Below, piece after piece: positions 38,890 through 46,161 of a DNA stretch of 64,000 nt; the stretch's first letter is position 1, and each line of letters opens with the position of its first letter. The position numbers were made by a program, and so were the translations under genes. The notes under the pieces are model-generated. The model worked only from the letters and a program-made list of their open reading frames with translations. It did not search any database and was not told the origin of the DNA. Origin of the DNA: Dehalococcoidia bacterium (lineage in GTDB: Bacteria > Chloroflexota > Dehalococcoidia > DSTF01 > JACRBR01); assembly GCA_040902535.1 (NCBI GenBank), contig JBBDXD010000022.1:156823-220822 (forward strand), in the 5' to 3' direction.

Positions 38890-39567
38890 TCACAACCAGC
38901 GTTTCGCCCAGTGTGCGATCTTCTGGCTGGCGCGGCCCAAAACCGGGTTGCCGTGGCCCGGCAGCGCGACCTCGTAGTCCAGGGCGGCGAGTTTGTGCAC
39001 GCTGCGCTTCGCCTCTTCCATGTCGTGGCTCGGCATCGGCATGGGCAGTTGCAGGCCGAACCAATTGCCGATGGCGTCGCCGGTGAACAGCACGCCGCGC
39101 TCCCGCGAGTACAGCGAGATGCTGCCCGGCGTGTGTCCGGGCGTGTGCAGGGCTTCGAGCCCGCCGGCGACCGGCAGCACTTCGCCCGCGCGGACCTGGC
39201 GGTCGACGGTGAGCGTGTAGTGCCGCGACTCCGGCGTGCTGACGTCGAACGGGCCTATGTCGAGGTGACGCCATGGCTTGCGCCCATCGATGTACGGCGC
39301 GTCTTCGACGTGGGCCAGGAGTTGGGCGCCGCTGCGCTCGACGAGCGCCGCGACGTTGCCTGTGTGGTCGTCGTGATAGTGGGTGGCGACGATCGTGCGC
39401 AGGTCGGCGGGTAGGCGGCCGAGCGTCGCGAGCGCGTCGAGAATGCGATCTGCGGCGTTGGGGCTGCTCGTATCGACGAGCGTGACGCCGTCGGACTCGT
39501 CGATCAGGTAGCTGCGCCCGGTTTTCAGGCCATCGATCGAATAGATGCCGTCGGCGACTTCGCGCAT
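38890..39567 (-). CDS. Metallo-beta-lactamase-fold hydrolase
   Basis: The 225-residue protein has the metal motif THYHDDHTGN (about 63-72), a histidine in LHTPGHTPGSIS, Asp in LFTGDAIGN and the last His in ALPGHGNPV. The opening VADGIYSIDGLKTGRSYLID is typical of the general MBL hydrolase group (lactonases, thioesterases, quorum quenchers). The substrate is unknown. The gene has a TTGACG-17-TACCGT promoter six bases before the ATG and no ribosome-binding site, so a leaderless message is likely. It is convergent with the GT87-like gene. Confidence 0.85.
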   Translation of the reverse strand: MREVADGIYSIDGLKTGRSYLIDESDGVTLVDTSSPNAADRILDALATLGRLPADLRTIVATHYHDDHTGNVAALVERSGAQLLAHVEDAPYIDGRKPWRHLDIGPFDVSTPESRHYTLTVDRQVRAGEVLPVAGGLEALHTPGHTPGSISLYSRERGVLFTGDAIGNWFGLQLPMPMPSHDMEEAKRSVHKLAALDYEVALPGHGNPVLGRASQKIAHWAKRWL

Positions 39568-39573
39568 GGCGCG

Positions 39574-39602
39574 ACGGTATCGGCCGCATGGCGCTGCGTC
39601 AA
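39574..39602 (-). promoter_or_regulatory. Leaderless promoter of the MBL hydrolase gene
   Basis: On the minus strand TTGACG, 17 bases, TACCGT, six bases, ATG. The -35 matches consensus at five of six positions. This is the clearest leaderless promoter in the window. Confidence 0.6.
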
Positions 39603-39651
39603 TCGCCGCGCAGCCGAATCGCAGGCCGGTGCTGGTCCGGTCTGCGGAGGG

Positions 39652-40338
39652 CTACGCTGTTTCGCCGGAGGAGAGCGCGGTGAGGTCGAGGCGGTGGGGC
39701 TTGCCGGTGAGGTCCACGGCATCGAAGCGGCCGGCCTTTAGCTCTTCGATGAGGCCGGCAACGTCGTTCACGTCGCGCTCGAAGTTCGTGGCGCAGCGGC
39801 CGATATCGCTGCGCGAGTGCGAGTCCGTGCCGGCGGTGCCGGCGACCTCCATGTAGTCGCAGAGATCGGCGGAGAACTTGTTCTCCTTGGTGGTGCCGCG
39901 CCCGTTGATCTTTTCGAGCGCGGCACAGTACCTGTAGGCGGGATTCTGCGAAGCGCGCACGAGCGCGTCCTGATAGTCCCGCTCGTTCTCCATGTACCAG
40001 GGCATCTGGCGGCGATAGGGGTGCGCGGCCACCATGGCGCCGTTGGCGGCTTCGACATGGTGGGCGAGTTCGTGGGAACGGTGCATGCCGTAGACGTACT
40101 TCGTGATGCCGTATACGAGGATGTGGCCGTCGTCGGTGTTGATCTCGATCGCAGGGAGCACCAGGTAATTGTGGCGCTTCGCCAGCTTCGCGACGTCGTC
40201 CGGATCCCAGAGGTAGTCGTGCTCGCTGAGGCAGATGGCATCGAGCCCGGCCTGCCGCGAGCGTTCGATGAGGTCGTCCGGCGAGAGATACGAGTCCCAG
40301 GAGAGGGGACGTGTGTGCGTGTGTAAATCGATCAGCAA
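39652..40338 (-). CDS. PHP-domain phosphoesterase-like protein
   Basis: The 228-residue protein has the PHP metal motifs DLHTHTRPLSWDS (His6, His8), CLSEHDYLWD, VLPAIEINTDDGHILVYGI, GAMVAAHPYRR and GTAGTDSHSRSDIG. These give the trinuclear site of phosphoesterases related to histidinol phosphatase and YciV/RNase AM. The substrate is unknown. The TTG start at 40338 follows a GGGA sequence, with a TATACT element about 33 bases upstream. Confidence 0.85.
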   Translation of the reverse strand: MLIDLHTHTRPLSWDSYLSPDDLIERSRQAGLDAICLSEHDYLWDPDDVAKLAKRHNYLVLPAIEINTDDGHILVYGITKYVYGMHRSHELAHHVEAANGAMVAAHPYRRQMPWYMENERDYQDALVRASQNPAYRYCAALEKINGRGTTKENKFSADLCDYMEVAGTAGTDSHSRSDIGRCATNFERDVNDVAGLIEELKAGRFDAVDLTGKPHRLDLTALSSGETA

Positions 40339-40370
40339 AGTAGATTCCCGGTGCTCGCTGGGGACGTGGG

Positions 40371-40376
40371 AGTATA
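40371..40376 (-). promoter_or_regulatory. -10 element for the PHP-domain gene
   Basis: TATACT on the minus strand, five of six to consensus, gives a leader of about 25 bases. The -35 is not clear. Confidence 0.4.
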
Positions 40377-40395
40377 GCGAACGTCGGTTCTGGTG

Positions 40396-40866
40396 CTAGA
40401 GTCCGATGGGCGCCGGTGCGAAGGACGGCGCAAACGGGTTCACGTAGCGCACGCCCTCGATTTGCGGCCGAGATTGAAGATCCTCGGTGATTAGTACAGG
40501 GATCGCGTGGATCTTTGCCGCAGCCCACATCTGCGCATCGTAGATGTTCATCCGGTGGAGGTGTGCGGCACGGATGGCCTCCTCAGCGATGGCCAGCGTC
40601 AGATCGATGAACACAGTGAGAAAAATCCAATCTCCAAGCCAGGCAATAGCTCCCGCGGGCTGGAGCAACGGCGACCCTTCCCTCGGCCGCGTGACGGCAC
40701 TGTAGAACTCTGAAACCACCTGTGCCGTTGTGACGGCGTCCCTTCGCGAGGCGAGACCTTCGAGAATCTCGTTTGCTGTAATTGACTTTGCGCCGCTCCG
40801 AGGGTCGACCGCATAGACCAAGACGTTCGTGTCAACGAGGCATCTGACGTTCAAGCCGCTCCTCAT
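40396..40866 (-). CDS. VapC-type PIN-domain ribonuclease toxin
   Basis: The 156-residue protein shows the four PIN acidic residues: Asp12 in CLVDTNVLVYAVD, Glu in VVSEFYSA, Asp in MNIYDAQMWAA and Asp in LITEDLQ. VapC toxins cleave tRNA or rRNA when not neutralised. The gene overlaps the end of the ribbon-helix-helix gene upstream by 35 bases if started at the ATG at 40866. A TTG at 40854 with GAGGAG just upstream would shorten it by four residues and is an equally good start. All catalytic residues are intact. Confidence 0.84.
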   Translation of the reverse strand: MRSGLNVRCLVDTNVLVYAVDPRSGAKSITANEILEGLASRRDAVTTAQVVSEFYSAVTRPREGSPLLQPAGAIAWLGDWIFLTVFIDLTLAIAEEAIRAAHLHRMNIYDAQMWAAAKIHAIPVLITEDLQSRPQIEGVRYVNPFAPSFAPAPIGL

Positions 40867-41119
40867 GGGCGTCGTCGCGATTGAACTTCCACGCGGGTTC
40901 GTTCCCGACGTATTTTTGTGCTTCCCGACGAGCCTTGCGGAGAGTCTGGATGAAACGCCGTTCTATCGCCTTGTCCGTGGCCGGGCGCAGTTCGGTGCAA
41001 GTATGCTCAAGGCGCTCTCGAATCAGCGCGGCCTCAGAGATGCCGCGACGCTTCGCTTCCTTCTTGAGTTGGCGGTCCATGCGCTCCGGCAGGTAAAGCT
41101 GCTTGCGGGTCATCGCCAT
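40832..41119 (-). CDS. Ribbon-helix-helix antitoxin partner of the PIN toxin
   Basis: The 95-residue protein begins MAMTRKQLYLPERMDRQLKKEAKRRGISEAALIRERLEH, an RHH DNA-binding domain (strand RKQLYLP, then two helices). The C-terminal half is basic and probably unstructured until bound to the toxin. The ATG at 41119 is chosen because GGAGG lies about eight bases upstream. It should bind its own promoter: two 9-bp direct repeats overlap the -10 box upstream. With the overlapping VapC gene it forms a type II toxin-antitoxin module. Confidence 0.78.
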   Translation of the reverse strand: MAMTRKQLYLPERMDRQLKKEAKRRGISEAALIRERLEHTCTELRPATDKAIERRFIQTLRKARREAQKYVGNEPAWKFNRDDAHEERLERQMPR

Positions 41120-41137
41120 GGCTGTGCCTCCAAGCGC

Positions 41138-41158
41138 ATTATACATCACTTATACATC
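41138..41158 (-). promoter_or_regulatory. Toxin-antitoxin operator iterons overlapping a TATAAT box
   Basis: On the plus strand TTATACATC occurs at 41139-41147 and again at 41150-41158, an exact direct repeat with an 11-base period, close to one DNA turn. A perfect TATAAT -10 (minus strand, 41138-41143) overlaps the first unit. RHH antitoxins commonly bind such tandem sites to repress their own operon. Confidence 0.65.
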
Positions 41159-41167
41159 TATTGTTTC

Positions 41168-42328
41168 TTAGTCCACGCCGAGGATCAGCGTGCCGGTGGC
41201 GCTCAGCAGGCCGCCGGTGGCGTTCACGCACGCGAGCTTCGCATCGGGCACCTGGCGGTCGCCGCACTCGCCCCAAAGTTGGCGGACGGCTTCGATCAGG
41301 ATGAACATGCCGTACATGCCCGGATGCGTGTAGGACAGCCCGCCGCCGTTCGTGTTCATCGGAAAGTCACCGCCCGGCGCACTGCGCTGGTTCGAGAGGA
41401 ACGGGCCGCCTTCGCCCTTCGCGCAGAAGCCCAGTTCTTCGATCGTTACGAGCGCTGTGTACGTGAACGAGTCATACACCTCCACGACGTCGATGGCCGC
41501 GTGCGTGACGCCGGCCATCTCGAACGCCGCCTTGCCGGAGTAGCGCGCGGGCGTCTGCGTGAGGTCGGGCATGCCCAGCAGTGACTGGTGCGTGCTGGCC
41601 TCGCCGGAACCGAGCACCCAGACCGGCTTCTTCGCCATCTCGCGCGCGCGGTCGGCGCCGACCACCACGACGGCGCCGCCGGCATCGGTGACGAGGCAGC
41701 AGTCGTAGATGTGGAACGGGTACGCGATCCAGCGCGAGGAAAGCACGTCTTCGATCGACAAGGGATCGCGCATCATCGCCCGGGGGTTGAGCTGCGCCCA
41801 CTTGCGCGTCGCGACCGCGATCTCCGCCAGTTGTTCGGACGTGGTGCCGTACTCGTGCATGTGACGCATCGCCGCCATGGAGTACGTGCTCGGCGGCCCG
41901 CCGACGCCGAACGGCATCTCGAACTGCGCCGAGGGCAGCGTGGCATCAAAGAAGCCACCGCCGCGCGGGCCGCGCCGGTTTCGTCCGGAGAGCCCCGTCT
42001 CGCCGTGCGTGATCAGCGCAACGTTGCAGAGGCCGGCGTTGATGGCTGCGGCGGCGTGCTCCACGTGGATGACGAACGACGACCCGCCGGTCATCGTGTT
42101 GTCGGTGTACATCGGGATGATGCCGAGGTATTCGCAAAGCTGCACGCTGGCCATGCCGCCGATGCCGCACGTGAAGACAGCATCGACCTCTGACTTGTCG
42201 ATGCCAGCATCGCGAAGCGCGTTACGCGCCGCTTCGGCGTGCATCATCAAAGGCGTCATGTCAGGCACGATGCCGATGCGGTCCGTCTCGTCGGCGCCGA
42301 CGATGGCGACCTTGTTCTTGAGCGTCAT
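41168..42328 (-). CDS. Thiolase-superfamily protein lacking the catalytic cysteine (Ltp2-like?)
   Basis: The 386-residue protein keeps the SCP-x thiolase fold (ARNALRDAGIDKSEVDAVF, VVEVYDSFTYTALVTIEELGF, NTNGGGLSYTHPGMYG) but where the nucleophilic Cys should be it has TMTGGSSFVIH (about residues 78-88), so it cannot act as an ordinary thiolase. Steroid side-chain aldolases of the Ltp2 type share this loss, use tyrosines instead and form a complex with a DUF35 protein. A DUF35 gene lies directly upstream on the same strand. The aldolase role is inference. SD GGAAGGGAAG precedes the ATG. Confidence 0.8.
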   Translation of the reverse strand: MTLKNKVAIVGADETDRIGIVPDMTPLMMHAEAARNALRDAGIDKSEVDAVFTCGIGGMASVQLCEYLGIIPMYTDNTMTGGSSFVIHVEHAAAAINAGLCNVALITHGETGLSGRNRRGPRGGGFFDATLPSAQFEMPFGVGGPPSTYSMAAMRHMHEYGTTSEQLAEIAVATRKWAQLNPRAMMRDPLSIEDVLSSRWIAYPFHIYDCCLVTDAGGAVVVVGADRAREMAKKPVWVLGSGEASTHQSLLGMPDLTQTPARYSGKAAFEMAGVTHAAIDVVEVYDSFTYTALVTIEELGFCAKGEGGPFLSNQRSAPGGDFPMNTNGGGLSYTHPGMYGMFILIEAVRQLWGECGDRQVPDAKLACVNATGGLLSATGTLILGVD

Positions 42329-42380
42329 CGAGTCTTCCCTTCCGGACGCGGGTTGGTATCGCAGGAGGCGGTTGCTGCGT

Positions 42381-42800
42381 TCATTGTGAGGACTGCGATG
42401 GCTTGAAGAACGGCAACGTGATCTCGTCGGTGGCGTCTTCCCAGACGACCTCGACCGGCATGCCGCAGCGAATGTTCTCGGGCGCCGGCTCTACGCCGAC
42501 GAGGTTCGTCATGAGGCGCGGCCCTTCATCGAGTTGGACGATCGCCGTCACGTACGGCGGCGTGAATCCGGGCATCTGCGGCCTGTACTGGATCGCGAAC
42601 GTGTAGAGCGCGCCCTTGCCGCTGCACGTCCGCCATTCGATGTTCCAGTTGAAGCACGTCGGGCAGAACTGCCGCGGGTAGAAGAAGAACGCGCTGCAAT
42701 TGGTGCAGTACGGCAGCGATAGCTCGTGCCGTTTGCATGCGTCCCAGAACGGCTGTGTCTCGGGCGATGGATACGGGACGGGTTTCTGATACTCGGCCAT
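42381..42800 (-). CDS. Zn-ribbon/OB-fold DUF35 protein, partner of the thiolase-like protein
   Basis: The 139-residue protein has a rubredoxin-like zinc ribbon (LPYCTNCSAFFFYPRQFCPTC, about 31-51; two CxxC pairs) and a C-terminal OB-fold (about 65-125; FTPPYVTAIVQLDEGPRLMTNLVG). DUF35 proteins bind acyl-CoA and partner thiolases, HMG-CoA synthases or Ltp2-type aldolases. It precedes the Cys-less thiolase by 52 bases on the same strand. The ATG at 42800 is chosen because TAGGAGC lies upstream. Confidence 0.87.
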   Translation of the reverse strand: MAEYQKPVPYPSPETQPFWDACKRHELSLPYCTNCSAFFFYPRQFCPTCFNWNIEWRTCSGKGALYTFAIQYRPQMPGFTPPYVTAIVQLDEGPRLMTNLVGVEPAPENIRCGMPVEVVWEDATDEITLPFFKPSQSSQ

Positions 42801-42892
42801 GCCTGCTCCTACCGTGCGGCACCCTCCGCGGCAGGGCGCTCGATACAATAACCGCAGGGTCGCGTTGCGTTCAAATGGGTGGGAGGACATGG

Positions 42893-43312
42893 GTGCCGGT
42901 CACGCCTCGCAATCAGCCGTTGCTCACGGCCGTCGAACTGCAGGCGCGGCTCGACGAGTTCTACGCGGCGCTGCAGCAGTTCAACGACGGCTGGTACTTC
43001 GAGTCGCACGAGACGCTCGAGGACCTCTGGATGGTGACACCATTCCCGGAGCGGGAACTGTTCCAGGGCTTCATCCAGGCGGCGGCGGCATTCGTACACA
43101 TGGTGCGCGGCGAATATCCAGGCGTCCTGAAGCTGCTCGATGCGGCGATCGACAAGCTGTCCCGCGCTGAGCCGGAGCGCTTTGGCGTCGACATCGCGGG
43201 GTTCGCGCGCGACCTGGAAGCTGCCCGCACTGAGTTCGCCGCCCTGGGGCCGGAACGGTTCCTGGAATGGGACGCAGCACGCGTGCGGAAGATCGCGTTT
43301 TCGCCGGACTGA
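42893..43312 (+). CDS. DUF309 family protein
   Basis: The 139-residue protein matches DUF309 by eye: FYAALQQFNDGWYFESHETLEDLWMVTP followed by ELFQGFIQAAAAFVHMVRGEYPGVLKLLDAAIDKL, an all-helical domain with conserved Glu-Ser-His and Trp. Its role is unknown; family members are found in many bacteria and plastids. The GTG at 42893 is preferred because GGGAGGAC lies six bases upstream; an ATG at 42875 would add six residues. TACAAT at 42844 may be its -10. Confidence 0.78.
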   Translation: MPVTPRNQPLLTAVELQARLDEFYAALQQFNDGWYFESHETLEDLWMVTPFPERELFQGFIQAAAAFVHMVRGEYPGVLKLLDAAIDKLSRAEPERFGVDIAGFARDLEAARTEFAALGPERFLEWDAARVRKIAFSPD

Positions 43313-43428
43313 GCAGCATCGCCAAATTACGGTCCGATTGGCCGCAGATGTGAGAACTCTGTGATGCTGGACGGCTGCCATGAGGCGCCGTGCTGCGGAT
43401 ACTTACGTGCGGAGGGTTCGACGCGACC

Positions 43429-44109
43429 ATGAAAATCCTGCTGGCCGAAGACGACCTGCGACTGGGCCGCGCAGTCAGGCGCGTGTTCGAGGAAGAGGGC
43501 TACGAGACGATCGTAGTGAGCGACGGCGCACAGGCACTGAACATCGCGACGGGGGCCGAGTTCGACGTCATGGTGCTGGACATCATGCTGCCCGAGCTGG
43601 ACGGCTTCGAACTGTGCCGCCGGCTGCGCCTGGACGGCGTCCAAACACCGGTGCTGATGATGACGGCGCGCGTGGAGGTCGAAGACCGCGTGAAGGGGCT
43701 GGACGCGGGCGCCGACGACTACATGCTCAAGCCCTTCGCCGTCGCGGAGTTGCTGGCGCGGGTGCGCGCCCTCACGCGGCGGTCGTCGAAGGTGAACGGC
43801 GCCGCAAGCGGCCAGCAGCTGCGGGCAGCGGACCTCGTGCTGGACGTGACGCGGCACAGCGCCCGCCGCGGCGGCCACGACATCGAGCTGACCGTCAAGG
43901 AGTTCCAGTTGCTGGAACTCCTGCTGCGGCACCAGGGTGAAGTCCTGACGCGCTCGCAGATCCTCGACCAGGTGTGGCAGTACGACCGCGACTTCGCCAG
44001 CAACGTTGTGGACATCTACATCCACTACCTGCGAAACAAGATCGATAAGGGTTTCGACAAGTCGCTTATCCACACCGTGCGTGGCATCGGTTACTCGCTG
44101 CGCGCCTGA
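43429..44109 (+). CDS. OmpR/PhoB-family response regulator without adjacent kinase
   Basis: The 226-residue protein has a receiver domain (1-120: ILLAEDDLRLGRAV acidic pair, phosphoacceptor Asp in VMVLDIMLPELDG, Thr in LMMTARV, Lys in YMLKPFAV) and a winged-helix DNA-binding domain (about 130-225: LTVKEFQLLELLLRHQGEVL, VVDIYIHYLRNKID, HTVRGIGYSLRA). It should activate transcription when phosphorylated. No histidine kinase gene is adjacent on either side. The ATG at 43429 is preceded by GGAGGG at 11 bases. Confidence 0.92.
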   Translation: MKILLAEDDLRLGRAVRRVFEEEGYETIVVSDGAQALNIATGAEFDVMVLDIMLPELDGFELCRRLRLDGVQTPVLMMTARVEVEDRVKGLDAGADDYMLKPFAVAELLARVRALTRRSSKVNGAASGQQLRAADLVLDVTRHSARRGGHDIELTVKEFQLLELLLRHQGEVLTRSQILDQVWQYDRDFASNVVDIYIHYLRNKIDKGFDKSLIHTVRGIGYSLRA

Positions 44110-44145
44110 TTCGCGCGCGCGCCGTGCGTGCGATACACCTGTTGG

Positions 44146-44814
44146 ATGAGTGACATCGGCCTGCGGCTCGAGCGGGTGCGTTCGCGGATCGCGGACGCGT
44201 GCGATCGCGCGTCACGCGACGCTTCCTCCGTGACGCTGGTCGCCGTATCGAAGACGCACGCCGCGCGGAGCATCGCCGAAGCGTATGCCGCCGGGCAACG
44301 CGACTTCGGCGAGAATCGGGTGCAAGAAGGCGCAACGAAGATCGAGGAACTGCGCGCAACGGGCGTCACACCGGTATGGCATCTGCTGGGCCACTTGCAG
44401 GGCAACAAGGTGCGGGCCGCGCTGAGCCTCTTTGATATACTCCACGGCGTTGACTCGGAACGGCTTGGCGAAGCGATCAGCGCACGTGCGGACCGGCCCG
44501 TGCGAGTGTTCCTGGAAGTGAACATCGCGGGCGAGGCGACCAAGCAGGGAGTGCCGCCCCCGGCGGCGCCGGCCCTCGCTGAGGCCATTGGGAGGCTCCC
44601 TAACATCGAACTTGCGGGTCTGATGACCGTGGCGCCCATGGTCGATGATCCGGAGGACGTGCGTCCGGTCTTCCGGACGCTGCGCGAACTGCGCGATGCC
44701 ATCGGGCTGCGAGAGCTTTCGATGGGCATGACGGACGACTACGAGGTCGCCGTCGAGGAGGGCGCCACGGTCGTCCGCATCGGGCGCGCGATCTTCGGCC
44801 CCCGGGAGGGATGA
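44146..44814 (+). CDS. yggS: YggS family pyridoxal phosphate homeostasis protein
   Basis: The 222-residue protein has the PLP lysine in SVTLVAVSKTHAARSIAEAY and the family segments GQRDFGENRVQEGATKI, VWHLLGHLQGNKVRAAL, FLEVNIAGEATKQGV and LRELSMGMTDDYEVAVEEG. It is a single-domain fold III PLP-binding protein that buffers pyridoxal phosphate. It is followed by proC (4-base ATGA overlap) and yggT, an arrangement widespread in bacteria. Confidence 0.94.
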   Translation: MSDIGLRLERVRSRIADACDRASRDASSVTLVAVSKTHAARSIAEAYAAGQRDFGENRVQEGATKIEELRATGVTPVWHLLGHLQGNKVRAALSLFDILHGVDSERLGEAISARADRPVRVFLEVNIAGEATKQGVPPPAAPALAEAIGRLPNIELAGLMTVAPMVDDPEDVRPVFRTLRELRDAIGLRELSMGMTDDYEVAVEEGATVVRIGRAIFGPREG

Positions 44815-45641
44815 CCCGGCGCGCGGCGCCCGATCTGGCTATGAAACTCGGACTCATCGGCTGCGGATTCATGGGCGAAGCGATGCTGAGCGCGACGATC
44901 TCGCGCGGTGTCGTGCAGCCGGACGATGTCTGCGTGGCCGAGATTAACGAGGACCGCTGCGCCATCGTGCAGGGCGCCCACAAGGTGCGCACGACGTCCG
45001 ATGCGAAGGTCGCTGTCGATGGCGCCGACATCGTGATCCTGGCGATCAAACCGCAAGAGTTCGAAGCCGCGGCGCACAGGCTCGAAGGGGCGTTTCACCG
45101 CGAGCAGACGATCGTGTCGATCATGGCGGGCGTGCCGGTCGACAAGATCGCACGCGCGCTCCGCCACGCGAGCATCGTGCGCGTGATGCCGAACACGCCG
45201 GCGGCCGTCGGCGAGGGGATCAGCGTGTGGATCGCGACGCCGGAGGTCGAAGCGGCCACGCGGGAGCAAGTCGCTTCGATCCTGAGCGCGATGGGCCGCG
45301 AGATCTACGTCGACGACGAGAAGTATCTCGACATGGCGACCGCGCTGTCGGCCAGCGGTCCGGGCTTCATCTTTTTGTTGCTGGAGGCGTTCATCGATGC
45401 GGGCGTACACGTCGGGTTCAAGCGCAACGTCGCGGAGATGCTCGCGCTGCAGACATTCATCGGCTCGGTGAAGTATGCGGAGGCGACGGGCAAGCACCCG
45501 GCGGCGCTCCGCAACGAGGTGACCTCGCCGGCGGGCACGACGGCGGCGGGGCTGATCGCCCTGGAGTCGGCGGGGATCCGCGGCGCGATCATCGATGCGG
45601 TCGAGGCGGCGTACGAGCGGTCGAAGGAGCTGGGGGCCTAG
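44811..45641 (+). CDS. proC: Pyrroline-5-carboxylate reductase
   Basis: The 276-residue protein (or 266 from an internal ATG at 44841) shows the NAD(P) Rossmann motif KLGLIGCGFMGEAML, VILAIKPQEFEA, VRVMPNTPAAVGEG and the C-terminal signature NEVTSPAGTTAAGLIALE. It reduces pyrroline-5-carboxylate to proline in the last step of proline synthesis. The longer start overlaps the yggS stop by four bases, as elsewhere in this genome; its ribosome-binding site spacing is short, so the start is unsure. Confidence 0.94.
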   Translation: MTRRAAPDLAMKLGLIGCGFMGEAMLSATISRGVVQPDDVCVAEINEDRCAIVQGAHKVRTTSDAKVAVDGADIVILAIKPQEFEAAAHRLEGAFHREQTIVSIMAGVPVDKIARALRHASIVRVMPNTPAAVGEGISVWIATPEVEAATREQVASILSAMGREIYVDDEKYLDMATALSASGPGFIFLLLEAFIDAGVHVGFKRNVAEMLALQTFIGSVKYAEATGKHPAALRNEVTSPAGTTAAGLIALESAGIRGAIIDAVEAAYERSKELGA

Positions 45642-45938
45642 ATGTTCTTCGGGGGCGGCTGTGTCGATGACGCGACGAGCACGGCACAGGTGATCTGTCT
45701 TTTCTTCAACCTCCTAGTCGTCGCCGTGTTCATACGCGTGCTGCTGAGCTGGTTCAACCTCGACCCGTCCAACCCGATGGTCCAGGCGCTCCATGCCATC
45801 ACGGAGCCGATCCTGGACCCGATCAGGCGCATCTTGCCGCGGATCGGCATGTTCGACATCTCGCCGATCGTCACGCTGATCCTGCTGCGGGTGGTGTCGA
45901 TCGCGCTGCAACAGATGGTGATCGACGGCGGCTTCTAG
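45642..45938 (+). CDS. yggT: YggT family integral membrane protein
   Basis: The 98-residue protein has two membrane helices ([22 protein letters not shown] and [20 protein letters not shown]) around the conserved loop [23 protein letters not shown], the YggT repeat signature. It is often located near cell-division or proline genes; exact function is unresolved. It starts directly at the proC stop, so it is part of the yggS-proC-yggT operon. Confidence 0.9.
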   Translation: MFFGGGCVDDATSTAQVICLFFNLLVVAVFIRVLLSWFNLDPSNPMVQALHAITEPILDPIRRILPRIGMFDISPIVTLILLRVVSIALQQMVIDGGF

Positions 45939-46009
45939 GCCGCAATGCGGCTGCAACGGTAGCCCTCGCAGCCAACATAATTGCGAAGCCTTATACGCGA
46001 ATGGCCCGC

Positions 46010-46015
46010 TATACT
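46010..46015 (+). promoter_or_regulatory. -10 element of the pentose phosphate operon
   Basis: TATACT, five of six to consensus, 147 bases before the tkt ATG. No good -35 is seen at 17 bases. The long leader has no recognised riboswitch. Confidence 0.4.
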
Positions 46016-46161
46016 TCAACGAGAGCCGCACGGAAGCACCGATTTCAGGCTTGTCCGTTGTTCCGGATGTCCACCCCTCGTTTGCCGGCCCTCCTTGCGG
46101 ATCATCTCGCATCGTCTCCCTCCCGGACGGCCGTGCCGGGCACAGCTGGAAAGGGCGCCGC

